DNA of 64,000 bases from Methylotenera oryzisoli (GTDB lineage: Bacteria; Pseudomonadota; Gammaproteobacteria; Burkholderiales; Methylophilaceae): positions 124,001 through 188,000 of the forward strand of contig CAMCVF010000003.1 of the NCBI GenBank assembly GCA_945881735.1, given 5' to 3'. The notes beneath the pieces were generated by a model. It made no database searches. It had not been told where the DNA came from and was given only the letters and a program-made list of their open reading frames with translations. The position numbers were made by a program, and so were the translations under genes. Numbering within the stretch: position 1 is the first letter of the stretch; each line of letters starts with the position of its first letter. This document shows positions 35,077-44,894 of the stretch, piece by piece.

Positions 35077-36501
35077 TCAATTTTCGCGCCAATCACCACC
35101 CAACACTTTAAACAACTCCACAATGGCCAAACTGGTGGCCTGTCTTGCCTGCACATTGGCTAATGCCGCATCGTTATAGACACGTTGCGCATCTAACACT
35201 TCTAAATAAGCAGAGTAACCTGCTTTGTAGCGATTTTCTGCTACAGTCAGCGCTTTTTTAGCAGAAGCTTCACTAGCCGATAAGCTTTGTTCACGCTCAA
35301 CATTTAAACGCCGGGTCACTAACGCATCATTTACTTCTCTAAACGCATTTTGAATCGTCGTTTGATATTGCGCTAACGCTTTTTTTTGCTTTGAAGTTGC
35401 TTGCTCTACTCTGGATTTACGTTTGCCAGAATCAAAAATTGGCAAATCTAAATCCAAACCCAAGGTCCAAATTCTTGCGCCTGATTTCAATATATCACCT
35501 AACTCTAAACTCTCACCGCCGTAGTTGCCCGTTAGGCTAATACTGGGATATAAAGCCGCTTTGGCAATACCAATTTGCGCATTTTCAGCAATCAACGCTT
35601 GTTCCGCTTGCCGAATATCAGGACGGTTTTCTAGCAATGCAGATGGTAATCCTGCTGGTGGAATTGGTGGCACAGGTAGGGTGCGAATATCCGCTTTATT
35701 TCCCTCCTCTAATTTTAAATCTAGTACGCCTGTTAGCACAGCAAGTTGATGCAAAGTCAACGCGCGCAAACGATTTAACTCAATAAGTTGCGCATTTAAA
35801 TTGCTAACAGCCACTTCAGCTTGGCTGACTTCTAAGCTACTTGCTATACCGCCATCTAACCTGCGCTGTGTTAAGTTAAGCGAATCTTGGCGGCTACGTT
35901 GATTATCTTTGGTCACTGCAATTTGCGCCTCAATACCACGCAATTGTAAATAGTTGCTAGCGACCAAACCAATTAATGAAAGCTCGACAGTTTTTTTTGA
36001 ATAGCGCGAAGCAAGTGCATTGGCGGTTGCCGCCTCTTTGGAGCGCCTAATTTTACCCCAAAAATCCAGCTCATAATTAGTGTTAAATCCAAATGTATAA
36101 TTATTTCTAATTGGACCAATGAATACAGGAAAAGCGCCCAATTCAGTCACTTTTGTGCGTGCTGTATCAGCTGAAAAATTCACTTCTGGAAACAATGATG
36201 CACCCACTTCACGCATGCTAGCATCAGCTTCTTCTATACGAGCCACAGCCAACTGAATATCAGTATTGTTTTGCAAGCTTGACTCAATCAACTCGTTCAA
36301 TTTTGCATCTTGATAATGTTTCCACCAAGCTTTAGTTGCGGTATTTTCTGCAGTGTCAGTCACCACTGGCTCGCTAAATTTTTCAGGCAAATTAAATACT
36401 TGACGCAAATAATCAGGCCCTATCGATTGGCAACCACTTAACAAAGCCTCAACCGCTAAACAAATAAGTATCATATTGATGTTTTTTTTGTACGGCATCA
36501 T
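35077..36501 (-). CDS. Outer membrane factor of RND efflux pump (OprM/NodT family lipoprotein)
   Basis: The 474-residue product has a lipoprotein signal with lipobox LLSGC (near residue 24) and the duplicated TolC-like structure: AWWKHYQDAKLNELIESSL and ALLENRPDIRQAEQALIAEN are family signatures. It forms the outer membrane channel of the tripartite pump. Its start overlaps the permease stop by 4 bp, so translation is coupled. It is the last gene of the adaptor-permease-channel operon. Confidence 0.94.
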   Translation of the reverse strand: MMPYKKNINMILICLAVEALLSGCQSIGPDYLRQVFNLPEKFSEPVVTDTAENTATKAWWKHYQDAKLNELIESSLQNNTDIQLAVARIEEADASMREVGASLFPEVNFSADTARTKVTELGAFPVFIGPIRNNYTFGFNTNYELDFWGKIRRSKEAATANALASRYSKKTVELSLIGLVASNYLQLRGIEAQIAVTKDNQRSRQDSLNLTQRRLDGGIASSLEVSQAEVAVSNLNAQLIELNRLRALTLHQLAVLTGVLDLKLEEGNKADIRTLPVPPIPPAGLPSALLENRPDIRQAEQALIAENAQIGIAKAALYPSISLTGNYGGESLELGDILKSGARIWTLGLDLDLPIFDSGKRKSRVEQATSKQKKALAQYQTTIQNAFREVNDALVTRRLNVEREQSLSASEASAKKALTVAENRYKAGYSAYLEVLDAQRVYNDAALANVQARQATSLAIVELFKVLGGDWREN

Positions 36502-39500
36502 ACGGCTTCCCTAGAGTGATCTATTTCTGGCATCAAACCTTTGTCATGATGCTTTCTATCAACATGGGTGTTACTTAACCATGTAAAGAATAGCGGGATA
36601 AATATAGTCGCTACAAAAGTCGCTACTATCATGCCGCCTAATACACCTGTACCCATGCTACGGCGAGCTGCGGCACCTGCGCCAGTAGCAATAACCAAAG
36701 GCACGATACCAAGTACAAACGCCATTGATGTCATCACAATCGGTCTAAAGCGCATTCTGGCCGCTTCAAGCGCGGCTTGCGCCACAGGCATGCCTTCTTC
36801 CATTTTTTGGCTGGCGAATTCCACAATCAAAATGGCGTTTTTCGCTGCTAAACCCACTAAGGTAATTAATCCAATTTGGAAGTAAATATCATTAGGCATA
36901 CCGCGCATTAACACAGCCAATAAAGCTCCTGCCAACGCAAACGGCACCGCCATAATCACCGCTAAAGGCAGCGCCCATGTTTCAAATTGCGCGGCTAAAA
37001 TCAGGAACACCATAACAATAGCAAAGCCGAAAGCAAATATCGCGGCCGAACCTGTACGTTTTTCTTGATAAGCTTGGCCTGTCCAAGCAATTTGGTAGCC
37101 GTCTGGTAAGTTTTCAGCGGCAATTTTTTCTACCATAGCAATGGCATCGCCAGAGCTCACATTAACAGCACCACTACCTAATACTTTGGCTGAAAGCAAA
37201 CCGTTATAACGCTCTAACTGTTCTGCACCTACAATATTGCTGACTTTGCTTAAAGCTGAAAGTGGCACCATTTGTCCTGTATTTGAACGCACATACACTT
37301 TGCCTAAATCTTCCGCTCTCATTCGGTATTCAGCCTCTGCTTGCAATTGCACGCGATACGTACGTCCCGATTTATTAAAATCGTTTACGTAAAGCGATCC
37401 CATGGTACTTTGCAAGGTGGCGTAAATATCGGCCACAGGTACACCCTGTGAAATCGCTTTTGCTTCATCAACTTCTACAAATAGCTGCGGCACAGTTGGG
37501 CGGAAAAATGAGTTAATGCCGGTTAATTTTGACTCTTTACGCAATGCATCCATAAAGTTACTCACCACCGCAGATAAACGCATCGGGTCTGAATCACTGC
37601 GGCTTTGTACATACACCTCAAAGCCGCCAGAGCTACCTAAGCCACTAATAGCAGGTGGATTAAATGCAATCGCCATACCGTCTGGCTGTTGCGCACCAAT
37701 TCTAAATAGCTTGGCAACAATACCTTCAGCCGTGGTTTCACGCTCTGACCAATCTTTTAATCGAACAAACACTGTAGCGGCGCTGGTTTTATTACCTCCA
37801 CCAATCAAGTCAAAACCATTAACAGCAAATTCATGCGCAACGGCGGGATCTTTGGCAATTTCAGAGCGCACTGCTTCAGCGGTTTTAGTGGTACGGCCTA
37901 AAGTGGCACCGTCTGGCATAATCACCGCAGAAATTACATAACCCTGGTCTTCCGATGGTACAAAGCTAGCTGGTACTATCCTTAATAAAACAACAACAAT
38001 CGCAATAGTGGCACCGAATAATAGCGTGCCAATGATCTTATGGCGCAAGGTTAAATTGACCATTGAGGAATAAACATTGGTGAGTTTCTGAAAACCACGA
38101 TTAAAAGGTTTAAAGAATGCGGATTCCTTATGCACGGATTTTAATAAAATGGCGCACAAGGTAGGCGTTAATGTTAACGCCACAATTCCTGAAATAACCA
38201 CAGCAACGGCAACCGTCACAGCAAATTGGCGGTACATTTCACCAGCAATACCACCTAAGAAAGCCACTGGCACAAATACCGCGCACAATACTAATACAAT
38301 GGCTACTACAGCACCTGATACTTGCTCCATCGATTTTACCGCCGCTTTAATGGGAGACAGTTTCTCTTCCGAAATCAGCCGTTCAACGTTTTCCAGCACC
38401 ACAATCGCATCATCCACGACAATACCGATTGATAACACCATGGCAAATAAGGTGAGCGTGTTAATAGAGAAACCAAACATCCACAAACCAGCGAAAGTAC
38501 CAATTAATGAAATTGGCACAGCAATTAATGGAATTAATGTTGCGCGCCAGCTTTGTAAAAATACAAACACCACCAGCACCACTAAGAACATCGCCTCAGC
38601 CAAGGTGATAACCACTTCTTCAATTGAGGATTTAACAAAGTCACTGGTATCGTAAGGTACTACCCAGTCCACACCCTCAGGAAAACGTAATTTAAGCTCA
38701 GCCATTTTCTCTTTAATCGCTTGTGCGGTATCCAGCGCATTAGCGCCTGTTTGCAAGTAAATAGGAATACCAACGCCTGGCAAACCATCTAACGAGGTGC
38801 GAACGTTGTAGCTTTGCGATCCCAACTCAATACGCGCTAAATCTTTTAAATAAAGCACGCCGCGTGGGCCATCGGCACGAATAATAATATTGCCAAATTC
38901 ACTGGGGTCAACCAAGCGGCCTTTTGCGGTGACGGTATACACCAATTGTTGCGAGCTAGGGGATGGCTCTTGGCCTATTTTACCCGCGGCATATTGTGCA
39001 TTTTGTGATTGAATTGCCGTTACGATATCGGTAGTGGTCACACCCAGTTGCGCCATGCGGTCTGGACGCAACCAGATACGCATAGAATAATCTTGCGCGC
39101 CAAAAATAGTAGCATCACCCACACCTTTAATACGTTTAAGCTCATCAAGTACGTTTAAAGTACCGTAATTGCTTAAATAAAGCGGGTCATATTTACGTTG
39201 TTTATCCGTTAACATAATGACTAACAAAATGTTATTAGAACGTTTTTGCACCACTAAACCAGTACGACGTACCTCATCTGGCAAGCGCGGCAAAGCAATA
39301 TTAACGCGATTACTCACGTTAAAGGTGGCCTGATTCACATCGGTGCCCACTTCAAAAGTGGCGGTAATTGTCAATGAACCGCTAGAGTCAGCACTTGAGT
39401 TGAAATACAGCAAACCTTCTATACCGCTCAATTGCTCTTCAATCGGCGCGGCAACAGTTTTAGATAACGTATCCGCACTAGCGCCTGGATAAGTCGCTGT

Positions 39501-39635
39501 AATCAATACAGTCGGCGGCGCGATTTGTGGATATTGTGCAATTGGCAATTTTAATGCCGCTGCCAAGCCTGCCAACACAATAATGATCGATAAAACGCTG
39601 GCAAAAATAGGCCGAGTAATAAAAAATTTGGTCAT
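36498..39635 (-). CDS. RND multidrug efflux permease (HAE1/AcrB family)
   Basis: The 1045-residue product has the full AcrB arrangement: N-terminal FFITRPIFASVLSIIIVLAG, twelve membrane segments, two large periplasmic loops, and the proton-relay aspartate pair in LSIGIVVDDAIVVLENVE (near residues 400-410). It is a proton-driven exporter of hydrophobic drugs and toxins. It follows the adaptor gene by 39 bp. All core motifs are intact even though the adaptor gene carries a stop codon. Substrates cannot be predicted from the sequence. Confidence 0.95.
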   Translation of the reverse strand: MTKFFITRPIFASVLSIIIVLAGLAAALKLPIAQYPQIAPPTVLITATYPGASADTLSKTVAAPIEEQLSGIEGLLYFNSSADSSGSLTITATFEVGTDVNQATFNVSNRVNIALPRLPDEVRRTGLVVQKRSNNILLVIMLTDKQRKYDPLYLSNYGTLNVLDELKRIKGVGDATIFGAQDYSMRIWLRPDRMAQLGVTTTDIVTAIQSQNAQYAAGKIGQEPSPSSQQLVYTVTAKGRLVDPSEFGNIIIRADGPRGVLYLKDLARIELGSQSYNVRTSLDGLPGVGIPIYLQTGANALDTAQAIKEKMAELKLRFPEGVDWVVPYDTSDFVKSSIEEVVITLAEAMFLVVLVVFVFLQSWRATLIPLIAVPISLIGTFAGLWMFGFSINTLTLFAMVLSIGIVVDDAIVVLENVERLISEEKLSPIKAAVKSMEQVSGAVVAIVLVLCAVFVPVAFLGGIAGEMYRQFAVTVAVAVVISGIVALTLTPTLCAILLKSVHKESAFFKPFNRGFQKLTNVYSSMVNLTLRHKIIGTLLFGATIAIVVVLLRIVPASFVPSEDQGYVISAVIMPDGATLGRTTKTAEAVRSEIAKDPAVAHEFAVNGFDLIGGGNKTSAATVFVRLKDWSERETTAEGIVAKLFRIGAQQPDGMAIAFNPPAISGLGSSGGFEVYVQSRSDSDPMRLSAVVSNFMDALRKESKLTGINSFFRPTVPQLFVEVDEAKAISQGVPVADIYATLQSTMGSLYVNDFNKSGRTYRVQLQAEAEYRMRAEDLGKVYVRSNTGQMVPLSALSKVSNIVGAEQLERYNGLLSAKVLGSGAVNVSSGDAIAMVEKIAAENLPDGYQIAWTGQAYQEKRTGSAAIFAFGFAIVMVFLILAAQFETWALPLAVIMAVPFALAGALLAVLMRGMPNDIYFQIGLITLVGLAAKNAILIVEFASQKMEEGMPVAQAALEAARMRFRPIVMTSMAFVLGIVPLVIATGAGAAARRSMGTGVLGGMIVATFVATIFIPLFFTWLSNTHVDRKHHDKGLMPEIDHSREAV

Positions 39636-39674
39636 GGTTTTATCTTCTTAGATGAGAATATAGGCCAGCTATGC

Positions 39675-40898
39675 TTAAGACTTAACGCTAGGTTTTGCAG
39701 TAGACTTAGCCGCTGCTTTTTCTGCTGGTTTTATTTCTGTAGCTGGCACCTCTGGTGGTTGGCCAAAAATTCGTGGCTCAACAATCACACCTGGACGCAC
39801 TTTAATTAAATTATCCACAATCACTTTATCGTTTTCATTTAAGCCTTTTAAGATAACCCAATCCTTGCCATGCCACTCACCTGCCGTCACAGGCCTAATC
39901 GTTGCGACGTTTTCAGAATTAATCAAATATACATATTTTCCTAGATCATTGCTCAGCACAGCTGCTTGTGGCACTAAAAATACACCTTCACGCAAACCTG
40001 TTGTCACGCGTGCGCGCACAAATTGGCCTGGCAATAATGATTGATCCTCATTGTTAAAAGTAGCGCGCAATTCTTGTGTGCCGAGTGTTGGGTTGATTTG
40101 ATTGGCGGTAAAATTTAGCTTACCTTTTTGACCGTACTCGCTATCATCTGGCAATATCAATGTCACTTGACTTACTGTGTTTGGATTAACGCGTCCGCCC
40201 AAACTCGCCAACTCTGTTTCAGACAAACTAAAACGCACCCAAATTGGTGACAATTGAACTATCGTTGTCAGCAAACTAGTATTAGCCGCCACTAAAGCGC
40301 CTTCAGAAAACTGAAAGCGCCCGGCAATGCCCGAAATAGGCGCGGTGACTTGCGTATAAGAAAGATTTAATTCCGCCTCCCTTATGCTAGCCTGCGCTTC
40401 CAACATATCAGCCTGCGAGATGCTTACCTCAGAAGCAGCGTTATCGTATTCGCGCTGACTCACTGATTGCGTTGCCAGCAACTCTTTTAAACGATTCGAT
40501 TCTCGCGATGTTTGCGTAATGCGCGCACCTTGTCCGACTGCCCTTGCTTTGGCTTGATTTAACGCAATTTGAAATGGCTCTGGGTCAATAATAAACAGCA
40601 CTTGACCTGCCTTAACTGGCTCACCCTCTTCGAACATTTTTTTAAGAATAATACCGCCAACACGCGGTCAAATTTCAACTTCTTTTGCACCTTCAGTTTG
40701 CGCAACCACTTCTATGCTCATTGGTACCGATGCTGGCATAGCATTAATATAACTGACAGGCATAGCAGTTGCGGGCGGTGCAGCCTCTTCTTTTTTGCCA
40801 CACGCCGCCAAAGTTGTCGCCACCACTAATGTAACAAGCAGTGCTGATAACGAACTGTTTATTTTTTTAAATCTAGGCTGCTGCGGTAAGGATTGCAT
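39675..40898 (-). pseudogene. RND periplasmic adaptor (AcrA/MexA family) with an in-frame TGA
   Basis: The whole frame is 408 codons from ATG 40898 and is interrupted only by TGA at 40668-40670 (codon 77). The first part is a lipoprotein signal (TTLAACGKKEE) and the start of the adaptor; after the stop the same frame goes on PRVGGIILKKMFEEGEPVKA, then the lipoyl, hairpin and barrel domains. Homologues have Arg at the stop position, so CGA to TGA is the simplest cause. An ATG at 40637 could restart translation, but that product would lack its lipid anchor. Otherwise intact, so the mutation is recent, or it is read through, or a sequencing error. Confidence 0.85.
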
Positions 40899-40966
40899 GA
40901 TGATGGCCCTGTAAGGTAAATTTAATCATTATAAATAATGTATTTTTAATATTGTTTGAGTTATAT

Positions 40967-40990
40967 TATATACAAACAAGAATGTATGTA
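40967..40990. promoter_or_regulatory. AcrR-type operator in the divergent efflux/regulator region
   Basis: The right half AATGTATGTA (40981-40990) matches the E. coli AcrR operator half-site exactly. With a 4-base spacer, the left half (40967-40976) matches the inverted copy at 7 of 10 positions. It lies between the adaptor gene (-) and tetR (+), where an AcrR/TtgR repressor would control both. Confidence 0.65.
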
Positions 40991-41101
40991 TACTGCTTTT
41001 AAGTGAATCGTTGTCAAAAATAGCATTTAAATTGAATGGCGAAAATTAACTTTTAAAATGCAAATATTGAAAACATAGATGAAAGCTGAATGTAATAGAT
41101 T

Positions 41102-41722
41102 ATGGTTAGAAAAACGAAAGAAGACGCGGAGCTAACAAAGCAACGAATTATCGATGCAGCAAGAGCTGTGTTTTTAACGCGTGGCGTCAGTCGCTCTACG
41201 CTTGAGCATATTGCTACCGAAGCAACAGTGACGCGTGGCGCAGTATATTGGCATTTTAAAAATAAAACCGATATTTTTTACGCCCTGCGCGATCGCAATT
41301 TTTTACCGCTAATCGACCGCATGTATGACACTCTTGGTGTTCGAAGCGACAATATTGACCCGCTTACCCAAATTGAAAATAGCTTATGCGATACAATTAA
41401 TCAACTCAATGAAAACACTGAAATGCGTCAGATTTATGAAATTATGATGATTAAATGTGAGTACGTAGATGAGTTTGCTACTGTGTTGCAGCAAATTTTA
41501 AGCAACTGCTCGAATATTACCGAAAAAATTCAGATGGCTTATGAGCGCGCAATAGAGCAAAACTTGCTAAGTACAACACTTCCCCCTCACGCGTTAGCCT
41601 TAGATACGCATTTGTTTTTTAGCGGGTTGATGCATATGTGGGTTAAAGATGCAGATGGAAGTCGATTCAGACATCAAGCTAAAGCGCTAATTCAATCACA
41701 CATTAAGTTACGCAGACTGTAA
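41102..41722 (+). CDS. TetR-family repressor of the RND pump (AcrR/TtgR type)
   Basis: The 206-residue product has an N-terminal helix-turn-helix (RIIDAARAVFLTRGVSRSTL, then VTRGAVYWHFKNKTDIF) and a larger ligand-binding domain typical of AcrR, TtgR and MexR-like efflux repressors. It is divergent from the efflux operon across a 203-bp region that holds an AcrR-like operator. It most likely represses the pump and itself until a ligand binds. Full length. Confidence 0.92.
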   Translation: MVRKTKEDAELTKQRIIDAARAVFLTRGVSRSTLEHIATEATVTRGAVYWHFKNKTDIFYALRDRNFLPLIDRMYDTLGVRSDNIDPLTQIENSLCDTINQLNENTEMRQIYEIMMIKCEYVDEFATVLQQILSNCSNITEKIQMAYERAIEQNLLSTTLPPHALALDTHLFFSGLMHMWVKDADGSRFRHQAKALIQSHIKLRRL

Positions 41723-41813
41723 CCCAAAAATTAAAATGCCGCGCTATTAATGCGCTTTATGTGCGATTTTAAGGATTGCTTAAAACTCAAATACTTAATA
41801 ACGATTCTATATG

Positions 41814-42141
41814 TTATGTTTGATTTAGTAACCGATCTAAATATTTCAGATATGCCTCAACAAACTCTGCATTGCTCACGTAATCTTTGAAAGAAACGAA
41901 GTTATCATCTACTTAATATTTCAAAATGCCTTTATGACTAACTGGCACAACCCACAAGCCGCCATTATCAGCACTCATTATCGTTAATGAAATCCAAAAA
42001 TTGCGTTTAACTAGTGCATCATCAACCGATTTTGTAGACGAGGCTTCTTTTATATCGGCCACCAGTGAATCCACTTCGGCCTGCGAGAAAAAGTTTTTAA
42101 TGCAGATATACCCATTTTTTAAATTCAGCTTGGATTATCAA
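41814..42141 (-). pseudogene. Decayed phytanoyl-CoA dioxygenase (PhyH) family gene
   Basis: The minus strand reads LKNGYICIKNFFSQAEVDSL at the N-terminal end, then ISLTIMSADNGGLWVVPVSH containing the C-terminal metal-ligand histidine region, then a stop, and on to VSNAEFVEAYLKYLDRLL. These match the start and the G.LWV.PGSH part of PhyH-type Fe(II)/2-oxoglutarate oxygenases, with most of the middle (including the HxD motif) deleted and an in-frame TAA at about 41914. Assigned by motif memory only. Confidence 0.6.
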
Positions 42142-42242
42142 AAAGTCTCTAAATGTGTGCAAGCAAGCACTTAATTGTTTTTATATAAGCTTAGTTGTAC
42201 TATTATTTGTATTAATTTATCTAAAGCCCATTTGGAGCGCAC

Positions 42243-42602
42243 TTGCAGATACAAACAGGTGAAATCTACGGCAAACAAACCGCCACCAAATTAGTGATGT
42301 ACAACGTATTAAAAGTCACTAAAGCAAAAGGCGCAGCAGATGAAATTGTTACTCTACAAAATATTGATAATCCATTGAGTTTATTTGAAACTACCGCTTA
42401 CAAATTAGCCAGCTCAGGCTATATTCGTATAAGCCAAACTCCGTATATTGATTTGCAAGCTAACACTCCAAAACGCCGTAAAGCCGTCAAAAAACCAATT
42501 CGCTGTCCACTTACCTTTGATTTTTTAGAAGAGCGCGCTGACAGCGAAAAGCCAAGCCAAGAGCGCTATAACTTACAGCCAGATTTTTTTGCAGCTATTT
42601 AG
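42243..42602 (+). CDS. Hypothetical protein, 119 residues
   Basis: The frame starts with TTG at 42243, preceded by a well-placed GGAG, and codes for a basic, soluble protein with no signal peptide or membrane segment (pieces GEIYGKQTATKLVMYNVLKV and FETTAYKLASSGYIRIS, then KRRKAVKKPIRC). I do not recognise the family. It sits between two decayed minus-strand genes, so it may itself be a leftover, but the frame has no internal stop and its composition is protein-like. Confidence 0.5.
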   Translation: MQIQTGEIYGKQTATKLVMYNVLKVTKAKGAADEIVTLQNIDNPLSLFETTAYKLASSGYIRISQTPYIDLQANTPKRRKAVKKPIRCPLTFDFLEERADSEKPSQERYNLQPDFFAAI

Positions 42603-42622
42603 CGTTGGAAATAAAAATAACG

Positions 42623-43467
42623 CTACTTAGGTAGCCCTTCACACGCCCATTTCCAAGTGCGCAATTCGTAGTTAGTCTTATAGTTGCTAATCAATTCCGC
42701 CATCATTGTATTGGCATAATTATCAAACTACGGTTACTCAAATTTGCTTTGGCATCTACAAAAGCTTGTAATAATTCAGGAATTGCTTTTCTGGAGTCTA
42801 TCATCCCTACAAAACCCAAATAAAAAACCATCTTGCGGAGTACCTAAACGCTCGCGTGCTTCCGTTGTTTCTATACTAATTTGGCTTGTACTGGGTCTGG
42901 CAAAAGCCTCGCCCTAGCTGTAAACTTACTATTTTCTTGTTTAATGAACTCATAAATTAATGGATTAACAAATAGAAACCGATCCTAAGCAGCATTTCTC
43001 CAAGCCGTTTCATATATTTTTTGCTCTAGATTTTCTTTCCAAGCAAGACTTTTACTTCTTGGGTAACCATAGTGAAATACGCTTAAAACCTTACATACGC
43101 TTCTTGTGCCAAAGCTTGCGTTATTTTTCAGCAGTGCGCTAAACATCACGTCATAATCAGCTGATGTTCAAATGAAGACGCCTACATCCACTTCTTGTAG
43201 GGATTAATTGATTGAAATAGCTGGTATCTATCTTGCAAACTGTGATTGAGGCTGGTATCGGGGAATATGGGCGAAAATCTTAAATTTATTGACTCTTGCT
43301 TGGCTATACCTTGTCGTAACAATTGTTCATGAGGCGTTTTAGTGACAGTGATTGTGACTTCACTAACTTGCCCATTTTCAAGATTTCGCATAAAAAGTGG
43401 GAAACAAAGCCTCAATATAATTAGTATGGTGACCAGCGTAAAATGCTTCAATTAATTGTATTTTCAT
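42623..43467 (-). pseudogene. Decayed glycosyltransferase gene
   Basis: From ATG 43467 the minus strand reads MKIQLIEAFYAGHHTNYIEA and then needs a frame change at about 43.39 kb to continue NLENGQVSEVTITVTKTP. Further pieces follow in several frames: NNASFGTRSV-like segments, LLPDPVQAKL, and YLGFVGMIDSRKAIPELLQA before the end YELRTWKWACEGLPK. The last pieces resemble the GT-B nucleotide-sugar region of family 1/4 glycosyltransferases. Several frameshifts and stops make it inactive. The 89-residue frame at 43182-43451 is one fragment of it. Confidence 0.65.
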
Positions 43468-43494
43468 AATCTATTTTCAGTTAATAAATTAGAA

Positions 43495-44847
43495 TTAACG
43501 CGGTGGCCCACCCCATAAATCATGACCATCCGCACTGTAAATCTCAACTTCCACAAAATCACCTGGCGTTAAACCCTCTGCATCTTCCATATACACAACG
43601 CCATCAATCTCTGGCGCATCGGCTTTGGTGCGGCCAATCGCTTCAAAATTGCCTTCTCTATCGCGCACAATTTCATCTACTAATACGGTTTGCATAGTAC
43701 CGATTTTGGCTTTTAGTTTAGCGGCACTTATACGCTCTTGTACTTCCATAAATCTTGCCAAACGTTCTTCTTTTACCTCTTGCGGCACGTGGTCTGGCAA
43801 TTCATTGGCCTTTGCGCCGTCAACCGCTGAATAGGTAAAACAACCTACCCTGTCCAATTGCGCTTCTTCTAAGAAATCCAACAACATTTTAAAGTCATCT
43901 TCGGTTTCACCTGGGAAGCCTGCGATAAAGGTGCTGCGCACAGTAATATCGGTGCAAATTTCACGCCAGGCTTTAATGCGCACCAAGTTATTTTGGGCAT
44001 GCGCTGGACGCTTCATGGCTTTTAATACTCTTGGACTAGCATGCTGAAACGGCACATCTAAATATGGCAAAATTAGACCATCTGCCATTAGTGGGATTAC
44101 TTCATCCACATGCGGATAGGGGTATACGTAGTGCAAGCGCGTCCAAACTCCGAACTCGCTTAAACTTTGGCAAAGTTCTGTCATGCGTGTTTTCACTGGG
44201 CGACCATTCCAAAAGCCGGTGCGGTATTTAACATCCACTCCGTAAGCACTGGTATCTTGCGAAATCACCAAAATCTCAGAAACACCCGCATTCACTAAGT
44301 TTTCTGCTTCGTTCATCACTTCACCAATGGGGCGGCTAACTAAATCACCACGCATACTAGGGATAATACAAAAACTACAACGGTGATTACAGCCTTCTGA
44401 AATTTTAAGATAGGCATAATGATTAGGCGTTAGGCGTATACCTTGTGGCGGAACAAGGTCTATGAATGGTTCATGCAATTTAGGTAAATTAGCATGCACA
44501 TGCGTCATTACTTCTTCTAGTGCGTGCGGTCCGGTGACAGCAAGAACATTAGGATAGGCAGCTTCAACAACGCCTTTTTTAGCGCCCAAACAGCCAGTGA
44601 CAATCACTTTGCCATTTTTATTAATAGCTTCACCAATCGCATCTAACGACTCTTGCACTGCACTATCTATAAAACCGCAAGTGTTTACCACAACTAAATC
44701 AGAGTCTTCATAACTAGCGGAAATTTCATAACCTTCTGCACGCAACTGCGTCAGAATACGCTCGGCATCAGAGCCTGCTTTGGGGCAACCTAGTGAAACA
44801 AAACCCACTTTAGGTTGATTAGATTGGTGAGGTGTAATGGTTTTCAT
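43495..44847 (-). CDS. rimO: Ribosomal protein S12 methylthiotransferase
   Basis: The 450-residue radical-SAM enzyme has the N-terminal methylthiotransferase domain with three cluster cysteines ([34 protein letters not shown]), the radical-SAM CNHRCSFC motif, and a C-terminal TRAM domain. The SLGCPK signature separates RimO from MiaB. It adds a methylthio group to Asp89 of ribosomal protein S12. It is transcribed alone. Confidence 0.96.
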   Translation of the reverse strand: MKTITPHQSNQPKVGFVSLGCPKAGSDAERILTQLRAEGYEISASYEDSDLVVVNTCGFIDSAVQESLDAIGEAINKNGKVIVTGCLGAKKGVVEAAYPNVLAVTGPHALEEVMTHVHANLPKLHEPFIDLVPPQGIRLTPNHYAYLKISEGCNHRCSFCIIPSMRGDLVSRPIGEVMNEAENLVNAGVSEILVISQDTSAYGVDVKYRTGFWNGRPVKTRMTELCQSLSEFGVWTRLHYVYPYPHVDEVIPLMADGLILPYLDVPFQHASPRVLKAMKRPAHAQNNLVRIKAWREICTDITVRSTFIAGFPGETEDDFKMLLDFLEEAQLDRVGCFTYSAVDGAKANELPDHVPQEVKEERLARFMEVQERISAAKLKAKIGTMQTVLVDEIVRDREGNFEAIGRTKADAPEIDGVVYMEDAEGLTPGDFVEVEIYSADGHDLWGGPPR

Positions 44848-44894
44848 AAAAACAATGTCTCTGTTAAAGCTGCCTTAAAAATTAGAGGGTAGGC

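Noticed and set aside
43182-43451. 89-residue frame as an independent gene
   Set aside because: Its start is a frame-shifted reading of a larger glycosyltransferase-like gene that begins at 43467, and it stops where the family sequence goes on in another frame. Treated as part of that pseudogene.
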